This document shows positions 49,055 to 58,376 of a stretch of DNA of 64,000 nucleotides, piece by piece. Under the pieces are notes generated by a model. It was not told the DNA's origin, made no database searches, and saw only the letters and a list, made by a program, of their open reading frames with translations. The position numbers were made by a program, and so were the translations under genes. The stretch's first letter is position 1. Each line of letters opens with the position of its first letter. Source of the DNA: Sphingopyxis sp. (lineage in GTDB: Bacteria > Pseudomonadota > Alphaproteobacteria > Sphingomonadales > Sphingomonadaceae); contig NZ_JAEULM010000042.1 of the NCBI RefSeq assembly GCF_016793825.1, positions 1-64,000 on the forward strand, read 5' to 3'.

Positions 49055-50326
49055 ATGTCCACGCAACTCATCGATCGTATCCGCGCCATCGTCGAAGACG
49101 GAGCCATGTCCCGGTCGGGACTGGCGCGCGCCGCGGGTCTCCACGCCAACAGCCTCCGCGATCTTGATTCGGACGGCTGGAACCCCACCGCCGACACGCT
49201 GCGCAAGCTCGAAAACTGGCTTGCCCATGGCAGCGACCTGTCACCGATGGCGACACCCGAGGAGATCATTGCCGAAGCACGCAACGGTCGCATGTTCATC
49301 CTTGTCGACGACGAGGATCGCGAGAATGAGGGCGACCTCGTCATTCCGGCACAGATGGCGACCCCTGATGCCGTCAACTTCATGGCGACGCACGGCCGGG
49401 GGCTGATCTGCCTGACGCTGACCAAGGCGCGCGTCGACCAGCTTGGCCTCGAACTGATGAGCCGCAACAACGGCACGCGCCACGAAACGGCCTTCACAAC
49501 CTCGGTCGAGGCGCGCGAAGGGGTGACCACCGGCATATCGGCCGCCGATCGCGCGCGGACCGTCTCGGTCGCGATCGACGCCTCGAAGGGTCGCGACGAC
49601 ATCGTCACCCCTGGTCACGTCTTTCCGCTGATCGCCCGCGACGGCGGCGTGCTCGTGCGTGCCGGCCACACCGAAGCGTCGGTCGATATCGCGCGCCTCG
49701 CGGGATTGAATCCGTCGGGCGTGATCTGCGAAATCATGAACGACGACGGTTCGATGGCGCGGCTCGACGATCTGATCCCTTTCGCGCGGCGCCACGGACT
49801 CAAGATCGGGACGATCGCCGACCTGATCGCCTATCGCAACCGCACCGACCGGCTGGTCGAATGCGTGGCCGACGAGCCGTTCGAATCGGATTATGGCGGC
49901 GACTGGCGGCTCAAATCCTATCGCAACAAGGTCGATGGAACGGTCAATCTGGTCCTGCAGAAAGGCGCCGTCGATCCCGGCGGCGTCACGCTCGTCCGCA
50001 TGCATCCGGTGTCGATCTTCGACGACATCATGGGCCGCCCCGGCCCGAAGAAACGCCGTCTGCAGCGTTCGATGGACGCCGTCGGCGAAGCCGGCGCGGG
50101 GGTGATCGTCATGCTGATGCGCCCGCTTCCCGGATCGGCCGACGCCGATGCGACCCCGCCTGCCGGGGGCATGGACCTGCGCACCTATGGCATCGGGGCC
50201 CAGATCCTTGCCGATCTTGGCGTGCACGCGATGGAACTGCTCACCCCCTCGCACAACAATCTCGTCGGCCTCGAAGGCTATGGCCTGTCGGTCGTCGGCG
50301 AACGATCAATCCCCGGAGAAGCCTGA
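49055..50326 (+). CDS. ribB: 3,4-dihydroxy-2-butanone 4-phosphate synthase with N-terminal helix-turn-helix
   Basis: The 423-residue protein has three parts. Residues 1-60 form a helix-turn-helix-like domain (SRSGLARAAGLHANSLRDL). About 68-270 is DHBP synthase, with DDEDRENEGDLV and RAGHTEASVDI. About 275-420 is a GTP cyclohydrolase II-like domain in which the zinc cysteine motif is replaced (around DIMGRPGPKKRR), so cyclohydrolase activity is unlikely. It makes the four-carbon unit of riboflavin from ribulose 5-phosphate. The ATG at 49055 is chosen; one at 49046 is 9 nt upstream. Confidence 0.88.
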   Translation: MSTQLIDRIRAIVEDGAMSRSGLARAAGLHANSLRDLDSDGWNPTADTLRKLENWLAHGSDLSPMATPEEIIAEARNGRMFILVDDEDRENEGDLVIPAQMATPDAVNFMATHGRGLICLTLTKARVDQLGLELMSRNNGTRHETAFTTSVEAREGVTTGISAADRARTVSVAIDASKGRDDIVTPGHVFPLIARDGGVLVRAGHTEASVDIARLAGLNPSGVICEIMNDDGSMARLDDLIPFARRHGLKIGTIADLIAYRNRTDRLVECVADEPFESDYGGDWRLKSYRNKVDGTVNLVLQKGAVDPGGVTLVRMHPVSIFDDIMGRPGPKKRRLQRSMDAVGEAGAGVIVMLMRPLPGSADADATPPAGGMDLRTYGIGAQILADLGVHAMELLTPSHNNLVGLEGYGLSVVGERSIPGEA

Positions 50327-50333
50327 TCCACCG

Positions 50334-51185
50334 GTGAGTCAGTCGCTGGGCATCGGATTCGCGATCATTGCCGCGCTGACCACCGCTTCCTCACATGCGT
50401 TGCTCAAGGCGGGTGAGGATCAGGAAGCGGTGCGGGCGCTGTGCGGCTTTACCTGGGCCGCTGCGGCGGCCGGTCCGCTGATCGTCCTGGGCTGGCCGAC
50501 GCCGGCGACGCAGCCGTGGCTCGTCGCGGCGGTCGTCCTGCACAGCATCTATTCGATGGCGCTGACCCGTTCCTACACCCTCAACGATTTTTCGGTCGCT
50601 TTCCCGATCGCACGGGGCACCGCGCCGCTGGTTGCCGTTGGCGGCAGCGCCCTGCTGTTCGCCGAAATCCCGAGCACCGGAGAGCTGGCCGGCGTCGTCG
50701 CGATCAGCGCCGGCATCCTTTCGTTGTCGGCCGGCGGCCGTATCGGGCGGGCGGGGATGCTCGCAGCGCTGACCGCCGGAGTACTCACCGCTGCCTATAC
50801 CGTCGTCGATGCAGGAGGGATGCGGGCGAGCGACGGGGTTCTGCCCTTTTTATGCTGGTTCTTCTTCGCCACGGGAATCGCGCTGCTGGTCCAGTTCCGG
50901 ATCGCAGCCGGTCCTGCCGCCGCAGCCCGCATGCGCCGCGACCTGCGCCCAGGCATCGCGGCGGGGCTGCTTGCCATCGTCAGTTTCGGATCGACCCTCG
51001 TCGCGCTGCGCTACGCTCCGGTCGCCGTCGTCAGCGCGCTGCGCGAAACCTGTATCCTCGTCAGTATCCTCATCGCCTGGCTGTGGATGAAAGAACGGGT
51101 GACACGCCACAGCCTGACCGCCGCCGTTCTGATTGCGGCCGGTGTACTGCTTTTGCTGCTTTCACATCTTTCCCCGTCCCCCTAA
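50334..51185 (+). CDS. EamA-family DMT transporter
   Basis: The 283-residue protein has about ten TM helices in two EamA repeats ([39 protein letters not shown]). The gene lies 7 bp after ribB and 10 bp before ribH, in the same direction. EamA proteins include the riboflavin transporter RibN, so a flavin or flavin-precursor substrate is possible; this is inference. The GTG start follows the ribB stop closely. Confidence 0.85.
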   Translation: MSQSLGIGFAIIAALTTASSHALLKAGEDQEAVRALCGFTWAAAAAGPLIVLGWPTPATQPWLVAAVVLHSIYSMALTRSYTLNDFSVAFPIARGTAPLVAVGGSALLFAEIPSTGELAGVVAISAGILSLSAGGRIGRAGMLAALTAGVLTAAYTVVDAGGMRASDGVLPFLCWFFFATGIALLVQFRIAAGPAAAARMRRDLRPGIAAGLLAIVSFGSTLVALRYAPVAVVSALRETCILVSILIAWLWMKERVTRHSLTAAVLIAAGVLLLLLSHLSPSP

Positions 51186-51195
51186 GGAGTCCGTC

Positions 51196-51621
51196 ATGGC
51201 CCATGTTTTGATCGTCGAAGCCCGCTTCTATTCACACCTCAACGACATGCTGCTCGACGGCGTGCGCAGCGCGCTTGATGCCGACGGGCACAGCCACGAG
51301 ACGGTGACCGTGCCCGGCGCGCTCGAAGTGCCGGCGGCGGTGTCGCTGGCGGCGGATAGCGGGCGCTACGACGCCTATGTCGCGCTGGGTGTCGTCATTC
51401 GCGGCGAAACCTATCACTTCGAAGTCGTCTCGAACGAGAGCGCGCGTGGCATCATGGCGCTGACGCTCGACGGGCTGGCGATCGGCAACGGCATCCTTAC
51501 GGTCGAAAACGAGGAGCAAGCGCTTGCACGCGCCGACAAGACGCGCAAGGATAAGGGCGGCGAAGCGGCAAAGGCCGCCCTCGCGATGCTGGCTTTGAAG
51601 GAACAATTCGGCATTGGTTGA
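51196..51621 (+). CDS. ribH: 6,7-dimethyl-8-ribityllumazine synthase
   Basis: The 141-residue protein has the lumazine synthase catalytic His74 in GETYHFEVV, the EVPAAV motif and VPGALE. AAGGAG lies 9 nt upstream. It condenses the DHBP product with 5-amino-6-ribitylamino-uracil, supplied by RibB and RibD. It overlaps the next gene by 8 bp. Confidence 0.95.
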   Translation: MAHVLIVEARFYSHLNDMLLDGVRSALDADGHSHETVTVPGALEVPAAVSLAADSGRYDAYVALGVVIRGETYHFEVVSNESARGIMALTLDGLAIGNGILTVENEEQALARADKTRKDKGGEAAKAALAMLALKEQFGIG

Positions 51622-52285
51622 TCGTCCGCCTCCCAGCCGCTTTTCCGTCGTCGAACGCGGCGGACGGCTGGTGGTGATCGACAAGGAAACCGGCCAGACG
51701 CCGCTGAGCGCCGCCGAACGCATGGATCTTTACGATCGAAACCGGGGTATCGAACCGATCCGGCCGGCCAGGACGACTGTTCCCCGCGAAGCCCCCACGG
51801 CCACCCTCACCGAAAAGCTGCCGACACCGAACGCGCAGCCCGCACCTGACCAACATCATGCACCGCCCGCTTCGGCCGGAAAGGATGGAAAAGCCCGCAT
51901 CGCGGCCGCCATTGCCGAACGCAACAAGCGGCCGTGGACCCAAAAGCCGTCCGATCGGCCCGCGCTGAAATCGACGTCGAAACCCGCCCGCACCGAAAGC
52001 CGGCCGGCCGCGCAACCCGGTGGACAGCGCAAGACGATCGTCACCGGAAAATGGTGGGATTCAAAAGGACCGCGCACGATCGAACTCGGTCCGAAAGGCC
52101 AGCAGACGCTGAGCGGCGGGTTCGTCACGCTGGTCTTCGCGCTTCTCGCCGCCGCGATCATCGCGCTCTTCGTCGAGCCGATCCTGCTGTTCGTGGGCGG
52201 CTTCCTGCTGTTCCGCTTTGGCAGTCACATATTGGGGCCGATCGGAGCCGGAATCGTCGACAAGGCGCTCGCCGAACGAAATTAG
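51614..52285 (+). CDS. Membrane protein of unknown function
   Basis: The 223-residue protein starts at a TTG overlapping the ribH stop. Its long N-terminal region is Pro/Thr/Lys-rich and low-complexity. About residues 165-215 form two TM segments with a loop ([30 protein letters not shown]). No family is recognised. Coupling to ribH may be incidental, and its last codon lies inside a terminator palindrome. Confidence 0.65.
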   Translation: MVDRPPPSRFSVVERGGRLVVIDKETGQTPLSAAERMDLYDRNRGIEPIRPARTTVPREAPTATLTEKLPTPNAQPAPDQHHAPPASAGKDGKARIAAAIAERNKRPWTQKPSDRPALKSTSKPARTESRPAAQPGGQRKTIVTGKWWDSKGPRTIELGPKGQQTLSGGFVTLVFALLAAAIIALFVEPILLFVGGFLLFRFGSHILGPIGAGIVDKALAERN

Positions 52286-52330
52286 GCCCGGCGGCCGCCC
52301 CCACACTCAGGCAAGGACGGCCGCCGGGCC
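52285..52330. terminator. Perfect 13-bp inverted repeat between convergent genes
   Basis: GGCCCGGCGGCCG (52285-52297) and CGGCCGCCGGGCC (52318-52330) are perfect complements with a 20-nt loop. It lies between the ends of two convergent genes (52285 and 52347) and could terminate both, though no T-run follows on either side. Confidence 0.55.
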
Positions 52331-52346
52331 GAATCGGGTTCGACGC

Positions 52347-53432
52347 TCAGGCCGGAACCAGCGCCGGATAGTCGATATAGCCTTCGGGACCCGGAGCGTA
52401 CCAGGTCTGCGGATTGTCGGCCGCCCATTCAGCGCCGGTGCGGATCCGTTCGACGAGGTCGGGATTGCCGATGAACGGCCGGCCGAAAGCGATCGCGTCA
52501 GCAAGGCCGCTGGCCAGTGCGTCTTCGGCAAGCGCGACGTTGTAATCGCTGTTGAGGATCAGCGGTCCCTTGAAGGCGCGCCGGATCGCGGGCGACTGTT
52601 TCGGCACGTCGGTATTGCCGAACGTCCCGTCGGGACCGGGCTCACGCAGTTCGAGGAAGCCAATGCCGAGCGTATCGAGCGCAGCGGCGGCCGCGGTGAA
52701 CAGCGGTTCGGGGTTGCTGTCATCGACACCCTGCGAATCGCCGTTGGGCGACAGGCGCACCGAGACGCGGCCCGCGCCCCAGACTCCGACCAGCGCGTCG
52801 GTCACTTCGCGGAGCAGGCGAATGCGGTTTTCAACCGGCCCGCCATAATCGTCGTCGCGCAAGTTGCTGTTGTCGCGCAGGAACTGGTCGATCAGATAGC
52901 CGTTCGCGCCGTGCAGCTGGACGCCGTCGAAGCCGGCCTTCTTCGCATTTTCGGCCGCGGCCACATAATCGGCGATCAAGCGCGGAATTTCATCGAGGCG
53001 AAGCGGACGCGCGACTTCCAGGTCGCGGCGGCCGACGGGGGTATGCGCACGTCCAGCACCCTGCGTCGCCGATGCCGACACCGGCTGCTTGCCGTCGTTG
53101 AAGACCGAGTGGACAAGCCGCCCCATGTGCCAGAGCTGCGCCACGATGCGTCCGCCCGCAGCATGGACCGCCTCGGTCACCGGCTTCCAGCCTTCGACCT
53201 GCGCGTCGGTCCAGAGCCCCGGCGCGCTGGGCCAGCCAAGCCCTTCCTGCGAAATTCCCGTCGCTTCGGAAATGATCAGCCCCGCCGAGGCGCGCTGGCG
53301 ATAATATTCGAGCGCGAGCTCGTTCGGCACAAACCCCGGTCCCGCCCGGCCGCGCGTCAGCGGCGCCATGACGATGCGGTTCGGCGCCTCGATGGCGCCC
53401 AGCTTGATCGGATCGAATAGCGATACGGTCAT
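52347..53432 (-). CDS. Old yellow enzyme-type alkene reductase
   Basis: The 361-residue FMN TIM-barrel protein has SLFDPIKLGAIEAPNRIVMAP, WHMGRLVH, LHGANGYLIDQF with catalytic His/Asn, and RVSVRLSP. These are motifs of the NemA/Old yellow enzyme group that reduces activated C=C bonds or nitro compounds. GAGGAAAC precedes the ATG. It is not linked to a neighbouring pathway and diverges from the DMT transporter gene. Confidence 0.93.
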   Translation of the reverse strand: MTVSLFDPIKLGAIEAPNRIVMAPLTRGRAGPGFVPNELALEYYRQRASAGLIISEATGISQEGLGWPSAPGLWTDAQVEGWKPVTEAVHAAGGRIVAQLWHMGRLVHSVFNDGKQPVSASATQGAGRAHTPVGRRDLEVARPLRLDEIPRLIADYVAAAENAKKAGFDGVQLHGANGYLIDQFLRDNSNLRDDDYGGPVENRIRLLREVTDALVGVWGAGRVSVRLSPNGDSQGVDDSNPEPLFTAAAAALDTLGIGFLELREPGPDGTFGNTDVPKQSPAIRRAFKGPLILNSDYNVALAEDALASGLADAIAFGRPFIGNPDLVERIRTGAEWAADNPQTWYAPGPEGYIDYPALVPA

Positions 53433-53545
53433 GTTTCCTCCACGTCTCACTTTCCTGGCGACGGCCCCATCGGTCGCCGCTATGGCCCGCGAAGCTATGG
53501 ACGTCGCGCTGCCAAGACAATGGTGCGTAGCAAAAGAAAATCTAA

Positions 53546-54457
53546 ATGACAGCGAAGATCGAAAGCGTCGACCCAACGTCCGAAGCCGGCGCACCCGCGG
53601 GCCGCTGGGCATTTTCCGCCCTTGTCGGCGGCAATCTGGCGCTGTCCCTCACCGCCATGGTCGTGCGCTTTGCCGACACCGGGCCGATGGCCGTGGGGGT
53701 GTGGCGGCTGACGCTGGCATTGCCGATACTGTTGCTGTTGATGTGGCGCGAGACCGGCGGCCGGCAGCCGTCCGGACGGGCGCTGTCGATCGCCGCCGGT
53801 GCGGGGATATTCTTCGGACTCGACCTCGCCGCCTGGCATATCGGCATCCTCCAGACCAAGGTCGCCAATGCGACGCTGTTCGGCAACAGTGCCAGCCTGT
53901 TGCTCGTGATCTGGGGCATCCTTCTGTCGCGCACCCTTCCGCGCGGCTGGCAGGCCCTCGCGATCCTTCTCTCTTTCGCGGGGTCCGCGCTGCTGATGGG
54001 GCAAAGCTATGAGGCATCGTCGGCCTATCTGGTCGGCGACCTGCTGAGCCTGCTCGCGGGCGCGTTATACACCGGCTATGTGCTGATGATGCAGCGTGTG
54101 CGCGGCGAGATCGGACCATGGTCGGCGCTTGCCATCTCGTCGGCCGCGGGCATTCCGATCCTGCTCGGCGCGGCGGTAGCGCTGGGCGAGACGATCCTGC
54201 CGAACGACTGGACCCCTCTTATCGTCCTCGCGCTGATGAGCCAGCTCGTCGGGCAGGGCCTGCTGATCTGGGCGCTGCCGCGTTTCTCGCCCCTCGTCAT
54301 CGGATTGACCTTGCTCGTCCAGCCGGTCGTCGCCGCGATCGCTGGCTGGCTGATCTTCGGCGAGACGCTGAGCGCAACCGAAATCTTTGGCGGCTCGCTT
54401 GTGGCGGCCGCGCTTGTATTGATCCGGTTGCCGAGCCGCGCGGCGCGGCCTATCTGA
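53546..54457 (+). CDS. EamA/DMT transporter
   Basis: The 303-residue protein has two EamA repeats and about ten TM helices (LALSLTAMVVRFADTGPMAVGVWRL; SPLVIGLTLLVQPVVAAIAGWLIFGE). The ligand is unknown. It starts about 110 bp from the divergent ene-reductase and its stop overlaps the COQ9 gene start, so the two are likely cotranscribed. Confidence 0.87.
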   Translation: MTAKIESVDPTSEAGAPAGRWAFSALVGGNLALSLTAMVVRFADTGPMAVGVWRLTLALPILLLLMWRETGGRQPSGRALSIAAGAGIFFGLDLAAWHIGILQTKVANATLFGNSASLLLVIWGILLSRTLPRGWQALAILLSFAGSALLMGQSYEASSAYLVGDLLSLLAGALYTGYVLMMQRVRGEIGPWSALAISSAAGIPILLGAAVALGETILPNDWTPLIVLALMSQLVGQGLLIWALPRFSPLVIGLTLLVQPVVAAIAGWLIFGETLSATEIFGGSLVAAALVLIRLPSRAARPI

Positions 54458-55128
54458 TGGCCATGGTTCAGCCCCTGCCCGCCGACCCGACCCTTGACGA
54501 GATTCGCGCTGCGCTCGCGCCGCTGATCGCGGACACCGCCGCCTTCGACGGCTTCAGCCAAGCGGCGCTTACCGATGCCGCGCAGCGGCTCGGCGTCGAC
54601 GCCGACGTCGCTCGTCTCGCCTTTCCGGGCGGCGGGCGCGACATGATCGACGCCTGGTTCGCGGCCATCGATGCGGCGATGGCCGACCGCTGGCCCGCCG
54701 AAGCGCTTGCGACGCTGAAGATTCGCGAACGGATCACCACGCTGGTCGAAGCACGCATCGACCTGCTTGCGCCGAACCGCGAATCGCTTCGCCGCGCGCT
54801 CGCCCTGCTGGCGCTGCCGACCAACGCGCCCCACGCCGCCAAACTGGGCTGGCGCGCCGCCGACCTGATGTGGCGCCTTGCGGGCGACACCGCGACCGAC
54901 TTCAACCACTATAGCAAGCGCACGATTCTTGCCGCGGTCTATGGATCGACGATGGCGGTGTTCCTGAACGACGAAAGCGAAGATTTCACCGAAACGCGCG
55001 CCTTTCTGGCGCGGCGGATCGAACAGGTGATGCACTTCGAAAGCTGGAAGCACCGACGCGCCGCGCGCAGCATCGAACGCCCCAGCCTCGCGCGCTTTGT
55101 CGGGCGGCTGCGCTATCCGGGACGGTGA
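54457..55128 (+). CDS. COQ9-family ubiquinone biosynthesis protein
   Basis: The 223-residue protein shows the COQ9 core: DEIRAALAPLIADTAAFDGFS, FPGGGRDMIDAWF, and the C-terminal DLMWRLAGDTATDFNHYSKR TILAAVY region. COQ9 binds lipid and presents polyprenyl benzoquinone intermediates to the COQ7 hydroxylase. It begins in the stop of the DMT gene, and the following feoA gene has its own regulatory region. Confidence 0.9.
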   Translation: MAMVQPLPADPTLDEIRAALAPLIADTAAFDGFSQAALTDAAQRLGVDADVARLAFPGGGRDMIDAWFAAIDAAMADRWPAEALATLKIRERITTLVEARIDLLAPNRESLRRALALLALPTNAPHAAKLGWRAADLMWRLAGDTATDFNHYSKRTILAAVYGSTMAVFLNDESEDFTETRAFLARRIEQVMHFESWKHRRAARSIERPSLARFVGRLRYPGR

Positions 55129-55155
55129 CCGGATTCGATAAAGAACTGGCGCCGC

Positions 55156-55180
55156 GCGAGCGATATTGATAATCGCTCGC
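55156..55180 (+). promoter_or_regulatory. Fur-box-like palindrome at feoA
   Basis: GCGAGCGAT-ATTGATA-ATCGCTCGC is a perfect 9-bp inverted repeat whose core GATATTGATAATC matches 12 of 13 bases of the first part of the Escherichia coli Fur consensus. GATAAT (55168-55173) within it can serve as -10 element. It ends 2 nt before the feoA ATG, so it would block transcription under iron. A weak hairpin in mRNA is another possibility. Confidence 0.6.
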
Positions 55181-55182
55181 AA

Positions 55183-55443
55183 ATGACTGCTTTGCTCGGG
55201 AATGTGTTGGATCGGGCGCCGCTCGGCGTCACGGTGCGGATCGCGCGGATCGACTGGGATGCGATGTCGGACGATGAAGGCCGGCGGCTGCGCGAATTCG
55301 GGCTGATGGAAGGGTGCGAAGTGACGCCCCGTCATCGCGGCAGCCTCTTCTCCCACGAGCCGCTGGCACTGACCATCGGGCGCATGCAGGTGATCATTCG
55401 CGGCAAGCAGGCGGCGGCGATCGAGATCGAGCCGGCCGCATGA
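55183..55443 (+). CDS. feoA: Ferrous iron transport protein A
   Basis: The 86-residue protein is an SH3-like FeoA: LDRAPLGVTVRIARI, LREFGLMEGCEV and PLALTIGRMQVIIRGKQAAAIEIE. It assists the FeoB transporter. The stop overlaps the feoB start as ATGA. Regulation by iron is suggested by the palindrome directly upstream. Confidence 0.93.
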   Translation: MTALLGNVLDRAPLGVTVRIARIDWDAMSDDEGRRLREFGLMEGCEVTPRHRGSLFSHEPLALTIGRMQVIIRGKQAAAIEIEPAA

Positions 55444-57299
55444 CCGCCGCCATTCCCTCGATCGCACTGGTCGGCAACCCGAACGCCGGCAAATCGAGCC
55501 TGTTCAACGCCCTGACCGGCGCACGGCAGAAGATCGCCAATTATCCGGGGGTGACCGTCGAACGCAAAGCGGGGCATGCCAGTTTCGCCGACGGGCGCCC
55601 GATCGCGCTGATCGATCTGCCGGGAACCTACAGCCTCACCCCGGCAAGTCCCGACGAAGCGGTGACCCGCGACGTGGTGCTGGGCCGGCAAGCCGGCGAG
55701 GCCCGGCCCGACGCGCTGATCGTCGTCGTTGACGCCGCGAACCTCGACAATCACCTGTGCTTCGCGCTGGAACTCCTCGCGCTCGGGCTACCGACGGTGA
55801 TCGCGCTCAACATGCTCGATCTCGCCGAGCGTGACGGGCTGACGCTCGACCCGGCGCGCCTGTCGCGCGAACTTGGGGTCCCGGTCGTCCCGACCGTGGC
55901 GGTGCGCAAGCGCGGGCTGACCGAACTGCTGGCGGCCGTCGATGACGCGATCCGTTCGCACCAGCCGCGCGACGCCGTTCCCGCCCCGCAAACCGATGCC
56001 TCGCTGCACCAGCGCGCCCGCGCGCTCGCCAGCGCCGCAATCGTGACCGAAACCCCGGTGCGGCGATGGACCCAGCGCGTCGATGCGGTCGTGCTGCATC
56101 CGGTCGCCGGGCTCCTGATCCTGCTCGCGCTGATGTTCGTGATGTTCCAGGCGGTCTACGCCTGGGCTGGCCCGCCCGCCGACGCGCTCGAAGCAGGCGT
56201 CGGCGTTCTGCAATCCTGGGTCATCGACACGCTGCCCGAGAATTTCGTTCGCGACCTGATCGTCGAGGGGCTGCTGGCCGGCGTCGGCGCCGTCGTCGTC
56301 TTCCTGCCGCAGATTCTGATCCTGTTCCTGTTCATCCTGCTGCTGGAAGCGTCGGGATACATGACGCGCGCGGCCTTCCTGATGGATGGGCTGATGGCGA
56401 AAGTGGGGCTGTCGGGCCGCGGGTTCATCCCGCTGCTCTCCAGCTTCGCCTGCGCTGTCCCCGGCATCATGGCGACCCGCGCGATCCCCGACGAAAAGGA
56501 TCGGTTGACGACGATCCTGATCGCACCGCTGATGACCTGTTCGGCGCGGCTCCCCGTCTATGCGCTGATCATCGCCGCCTTCATTCCCGATCGCACCGTC
56601 TCCGGTCTTCCCATCGGCTTGCAGGGGCTGGTGCTGTTCGGCCTGTATCTGTCGGGCATCGTCGGCGCGCTGGTCGTTGCCTTCGTGCTTCGCCGCACCG
56701 TTGCCAAGGGCAATGCCGCCGGCTTCATGATGGAAATGCCGCGTTACCAGATGCCGCAGTGGCGCGACATCGCGCTGGGCCTGTGGCAGCGCGCGTGGAT
56801 ATTCCTGCGCCGCGCCGGAACGATTATCGCGATGACCACGGTCGTCCTCTGGCTGTTGCTGAGCTTTCCCAAAGCGTCCGAAGGCGAAAGCCAGGTCGAA
56901 TACAGCGTCGCCGGGCGGATCGCGAGCGGCCTTGAGGTCGTCGTCAAGCCGATCGGTTTCAACCATGACATCGCGCTCGCGCTGATCCCCGCGATGGCGG
57001 CGCGCGAGGTCGCGGTGTCGGCGATGGCCACCGCCAATGCGATCGACGCCGACGGCGACGAGGATGCGATGGCCGAGACGCTGGGCGAACGGCTTCAGGG
57101 CAAATGGAGCCTCGCGACTGCGCTCGCCTTCCTCGCCTGGTTCGTGTTCGCGCCGCAGTGCATTTCGACGATCGCGATCACCCGGCGCGAGACCAATGGG
57201 TGGAAATGGCCGCTCTTCATGGTTGGCTATTTGTTCGTGCTCGCCTATGCCGCTGCTGGTATCACTTACTGGACGGCCGTCGCCTTCGGACTCGGCTGA
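55440..57299 (+). CDS. feoB: Ferrous iron transporter FeoB
   Basis: The 619-residue protein has an N-terminal GTPase domain with GNPNAGKSS, DLPGTYSL and NMLD, followed by about eight TM segments including two Gate domains (SGRGFIPLLSSFACAVPGIMATR; AREVAVSAM). It imports ferrous iron in a GTP-dependent way. It is preceded by feoA; no feoC is seen. The length is short but within the family range, and the C-terminus is complete. Confidence 0.95.
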   Translation: MTAAIPSIALVGNPNAGKSSLFNALTGARQKIANYPGVTVERKAGHASFADGRPIALIDLPGTYSLTPASPDEAVTRDVVLGRQAGEARPDALIVVVDAANLDNHLCFALELLALGLPTVIALNMLDLAERDGLTLDPARLSRELGVPVVPTVAVRKRGLTELLAAVDDAIRSHQPRDAVPAPQTDASLHQRARALASAAIVTETPVRRWTQRVDAVVLHPVAGLLILLALMFVMFQAVYAWAGPPADALEAGVGVLQSWVIDTLPENFVRDLIVEGLLAGVGAVVVFLPQILILFLFILLLEASGYMTRAAFLMDGLMAKVGLSGRGFIPLLSSFACAVPGIMATRAIPDEKDRLTTILIAPLMTCSARLPVYALIIAAFIPDRTVSGLPIGLQGLVLFGLYLSGIVGALVVAFVLRRTVAKGNAAGFMMEMPRYQMPQWRDIALGLWQRAWIFLRRAGTIIAMTTVVLWLLLSFPKASEGESQVEYSVAGRIASGLEVVVKPIGFNHDIALALIPAMAAREVAVSAMATANAIDADGDEDAMAETLGERLQGKWSLATALAFLAWFVFAPQCISTIAITRRETNGWKWPLFMVGYLFVLAYAAAGITYWTAVAFGLG

Positions 57300-57332
57300 T
57301 CCTCCCACTTTTCAAGCGGAGCGGAGCAGCGG

Positions 57333-57887
57333 ATGGCTGGCAGCGTCAACAAGGTAATTCTCATCGGCAACCTCGGCGCCGATCCCGAAATCAAGTCGTT
57401 CCAGAATGGCGGCAAGATCGCCAATATCCGCATCGCGACCAGCGAGCAGTGGAAGGACCGGATGACCGGCGAGCGCAAGGAGCGCACCGAATGGCACAAT
57501 GTCGTCATCAACGGCGACGGACTGGTCGGGGTGGTCGAGCGCTACCTGAAAAAAGGTTCGAAGGTTTACATCGAAGGCAGCCTGCGCACGCGCAAATGGC
57601 AGGATCGTGACGGCAACGACAAATATACGACCGAGATCGTGATCGCGGGAATGGGCGGTACGCTGACCATGCTCGACGGCGCCCCTGGCGGCGGTGGAGG
57701 CTCACGCGGCGGCGATAGCTGGTCACAGGGCGGCGGATCGTCGGGCGGCTGGGATCAGGGCGGCGGCTCAGGCGGAAGCGCGGGCGGCGGCGGCTCGGGC
57801 GGCGGCTGGAACCAGGGCAGCGGTGGAGGCTCGGGCGGCGGACGTCCGCCGTTCGACGACGATCTGGACGACGACGTCCCGTTCTGA
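57333..57887 (+). CDS. ssb: Single-stranded DNA-binding protein
   Basis: The 184-residue protein has the SSB OB-fold ([38 protein letters not shown]) to about residue 115, a Gly-rich linker and the acidic [10 protein letters not shown] tail for partner proteins. It protects single-stranded DNA in replication and repair. It precedes mmcB by 12 bp. Confidence 0.97.
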   Translation: MAGSVNKVILIGNLGADPEIKSFQNGGKIANIRIATSEQWKDRMTGERKERTEWHNVVINGDGLVGVVERYLKKGSKVYIEGSLRTRKWQDRDGNDKYTTEIVIAGMGGTLTMLDGAPGGGGGSRGGDSWSQGGGSSGGWDQGGGSGGSAGGGGSGGGWNQGSGGGSGGGRPPFDDDLDDDVPF

Positions 57888-57899
57888 GGATAGCGACGC

Positions 57900-58370
57900 A
57901 TGGCGACTGAGCTGCTGACCGCCGCGGATGTCGCGCGCGGCGTATGTCGCCTGTTCGCGCAGCAGGGGCTGGTCGCGATTCCCGAGGTCACGCTGCCGAA
58001 CGGCCGGCGCACCGACCTCACCGCGATCGATGCCAGGGGCCATATCACGATCGTCGAGATCAAGGTGAGCCGCGCCGACTTGCATGGCGACGGCAAATGG
58101 CCCGACTATTGCGACTGGTGCGACCATTTCTATTGGGCGCTTGCCGCCGGGCTCGACCCCGCGATCCTCGAAACCGAGGGCTATCGCCCCGAAAGCTCGG
58201 GGCTGATCGTCGCCGACCGCTATGGCGCGGCGGTTGTGCGCGAGGCAGCAAGCTGCAACCTGGCGCCCGCGCGCCGCAAGGCCGAGCTGCTGCGCATCGG
58301 CCGGATCGCGATGCGACGCTCGATGCTGGCTGCCGACCCCGAACTCGCAGCGAGCTGGATCGAAGGCTAG
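57900..58370 (+). CDS. mmcB: MmcB-family DNA repair protein
   Basis: The 156-residue protein has a PD-(D/E)xK-like core: TDLTAID, then IVEIKVSRADLHGD, and a WPDYCDWCDHFYWA motif. This is the MmcB family, LexA-regulated and active in mitomycin C and DNA damage resistance in alphaproteobacteria. It follows ssb. No LexA box is seen before the ssb gene. Its stop lies within a short palindrome shared with the convergent gene (58367-58380). Confidence 0.87.
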   Translation: MATELLTAADVARGVCRLFAQQGLVAIPEVTLPNGRRTDLTAIDARGHITIVEIKVSRADLHGDGKWPDYCDWCDHFYWALAAGLDPAILETEGYRPESSGLIVADRYGAAVVREAASCNLAPARRKAELLRIGRIAMRRSMLAADPELAASWIEG

Positions 58371-58376
58371 CGCCCG

